Position numbers and translations under genes: made by a program. From contig JAQCGO010000015.1 in the NCBI GenBank assembly GCA_027618995.1, forward strand, positions 1-52,617: a stretch of 52,617 nt of DNA, given 5' to 3'. Shown here piece after piece: positions 51,430-52,617 of the stretch (within the stretch, counting starts at the first letter, position 1; each line of letters begins with the position of its first letter). This stretch comes from Pseudomonadota bacterium (GTDB lineage: Bacteria > Pseudomonadota > Gammaproteobacteria > Steroidobacterales > Woeseiaceae). The notes under the pieces are model-generated. The model saw nothing but the letters and a program-made list of their open reading frames with translations, was not told the origin of the DNA and did no database searches.

Positions 51430-52617
51430 TTATTTCGGCGTCGTTACGGGTTGCGGGCGCCCTGGATTAAACGACGGATGGCGCACGTCCTCTGCTGTCA
51501 GAATATTTCCACCTTCGCCGATGAACCTAATGGTCTCGCCAGCAGCGCGCTCTTTATCCCAGTTCGCAATGGCCTTCTTATACAGACTCTTATCGAAGTC
51601 GACGAGTTCCCCGTCTTTTTTCTGGAGTTTACCTTGCACCCATACACTGTCGATATCCTGAATGCCAGCGTAGGTATACACGCGTTCGGCCAGATCATCG
51701 ATTGCCGGAAATCCGAGTCGATCGGTTCGTAGCAGCACCATATCCGCGAGCTTACCCGGCGTGATGCTGCCGACCTTGGAATCGATGCCCAGTGCCTTGG
51801 CACCGCCCAGTGTTGCGATGTGCATGTAATCGCGGGCCGTCATGTTCAGGGCGATTTCCTTATTGAATCCACGCTGAGCATACATAGCAATATCAGCTGT
51901 ACGAATGTGCTCAAAATAGTCGAGCGGGTTGTAGATCAAATGATCGACCCCGAACGCGACCGGTACGCCGAGTTTGTGGCAGCGCCCCAATGGCATTGGA
52001 ATATTCATTCTTACTTCGGCGCGCGGCGTTGAGGCAAGCCCCGCGCCGGCATCCTTGAGCATAAGCAACTCTTCATCGGTGAGGCCATTGCCGTGGCCGA
52101 CAATATAGTTTTCTTTTAAAAGCCCCGCCTCATAAAGATCAGCAATAACGCGATACTTCGCGGCCTGGCCCATTTGCTGGCCCGACACATGACCGGTCAC
52201 CATCTTAGGTTCCAGCGCCCAGATCCGCTTGAACTCAGCGTGTATTTCATCGCGGGGTTTGCCCGCCTCTGTGGTGGGGTGGGCAAGGCCGAATTGCAAT
52301 GGGGCTTCGCTGTCAGAGAACAACTCGTCGCGCAGCTTCTCGGCCAACTCGAAATGCCATTCATCCGCTGGCGCGTTCATTTTGGCATACGCTTCCTTGA
52401 AATCCACGGTGTCACCCGGGCCATAAGAAACTGTCCAGCTGAGCTGCGGACAGTTGATGCCGCCAACCCCGGAATCGACTGCGCCATGAGCCGCTGCTTC
52501 CATTTTCTCCGGCGTATGCGTGACGTGACAATAATCAACGACGCGTGTCACCCCGGAATTGATAGCCATCTTGCCACCCAGGTAGCAGTAGTCGTACACA
52601 GACTCCGGTTTCATAGC
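51430..52617 (-). CDS. Amidohydrolase (copy 2), 5' end outside the window
   Basis: At least 394 residues; the N-terminus, including the HxH motif and any Tat signal, lies beyond base 52617. The visible part matches the protein at 17604 throughout: KPESVYDYCYLGGKMAI, VTRVVDYCHVTHTPEKMEA, YIVGHGNGLTDEELLML, FGVDHLIYNPLDYFEH and LGIDSKVGSITPGKLADMVL. The Asp of GVDH replaces GWDH of copy 1. As with copy 1, it heads a minus-strand unit that includes an ADP-ribosylglycohydrolase-fold gene. It probably hydrolyses a related compound. Confidence 0.9.
   Translation of the reverse strand, partial: AMKPESVYDYCYLGGKMAINSGVTRVVDYCHVTHTPEKMEAAAHGAVDSGVGGINCPQLSWTVSYGPGDTVDFKEAYAKMNAPADEWHFELAEKLRDELFSDSEAPLQFGLAHPTTEAGKPRDEIHAEFKRIWALEPKMVTGHVSGQQMGQAAKYRVIADLYEAGLLKENYIVGHGNGLTDEELLMLKDAGAGLASTPRAEVRMNIPMPLGRCHKLGVPVAFGVDHLIYNPLDYFEHIRTADIAMYAQRGFNKEIALNMTARDYMHIATLGGAKALGIDSKVGSITPGKLADMVLLRTDRLGFPAIDDLAERVYTYAGIQDIDSVWVQGKLQKKDGELVDFDKSLYKKAIANWDKERAAGETIRFIGEGGNILTAEDVRHPSFNPGRPQPVTTPK

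Overview
The window reads as catabolic DNA from a Gram-negative proteobacterium, most likely a marine-type gammaproteobacterium. The signs are a TonB-dependent receptor, TRAP and tripartite tricarboxylate transporters, Tat- and lipobox-exported enzymes, DsbD, a TPR-sulfotransferase and moderate GC. No rRNA, tRNA or CRISPR array was seen. The lineage call is inference.

Layout. 1-4.1 kb: a perfect hairpin at base 1, an NhaC-type antiporter, a Rieske-oxygenase tail remnant, an exported amidohydrolase and a scrap-heap of IS21-family ends. 4.2-13.3 kb: a plus-strand operon (TRAP binding protein, 2-hydroxyacid dehydrogenase, Zn-alcohol dehydrogenase, FAH-family hydrolase, M24-fold enzyme, ATP-grasp/phosphohistidine protein, TRAP permeases) followed by a TetR regulator. 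A TTATCA-N2-TGATAA palindrome recurs inside the operon and before tetR, and half of a related site survives beside the IS21 end. 13.3-19.2 kb: a lipoprotein SDR, a TPR-sulfotransferase, an exported ADP-ribosylglycohydrolase-fold protein and a Tat-exported amidohydrolase. 19.4-23.7 kb: a visibly GC-richer tctABC plus Gfo/Idh/MocA block that looks transferred, bordered by the tail of a lost TonB receptor. 23.9-30.1 kb: a TonB receptor, an M29-like protein behind a 15-codon ORF, an AhpD-like protein, an FmdB-like small protein and a second M24 protein. 30.4-39.3 kb: a second TRAP operon with a glutathione transferase, a dead lacI, an ACMSD-like amidohydrolase, an intact LacI regulator, a TauE/SafE permease and a hydroxyisobutyrate-dehydrogenase-like enzyme. 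39.5-41.1 kb: an IS3-family element inside an older transposase fragment. 41.4-52.6 kb: a second NhaC, a YtcJ-like amidohydrolase, DoxX, then a six-gene minus-strand run (amidohydrolase, thioredoxin-like, ADP-ribosylglycohydrolase-like, DsbD, IorA, broken IorB).

How it works together. Two regulatory layers can be read from the DNA. A 14-bp palindrome near TGCAATCGTTTGCA occurs five times, in front of an amidohydrolase, a TonB receptor/M29-like pair, an M24 gene, a TauE/HIBADH pair and the second nhaC. This fits a dispersed regulon of the intact LacI protein at 36.3-37.3 kb. The TetR palindrome marks the first TRAP operon. The least ordinary content is: (i) paired amidohydrolase plus exported ADP-ribosylglycohydrolase-fold proteins, present twice, whose usual metal-binding Asp motifs are replaced; (ii) two M24-fold enzymes, each beside a TRAP operon, in which one metal-ligand Asp is Cys; and (iii) a dikinase-like protein lacking the PEP-binding domain. 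Substrates cannot be named from sequence alone.
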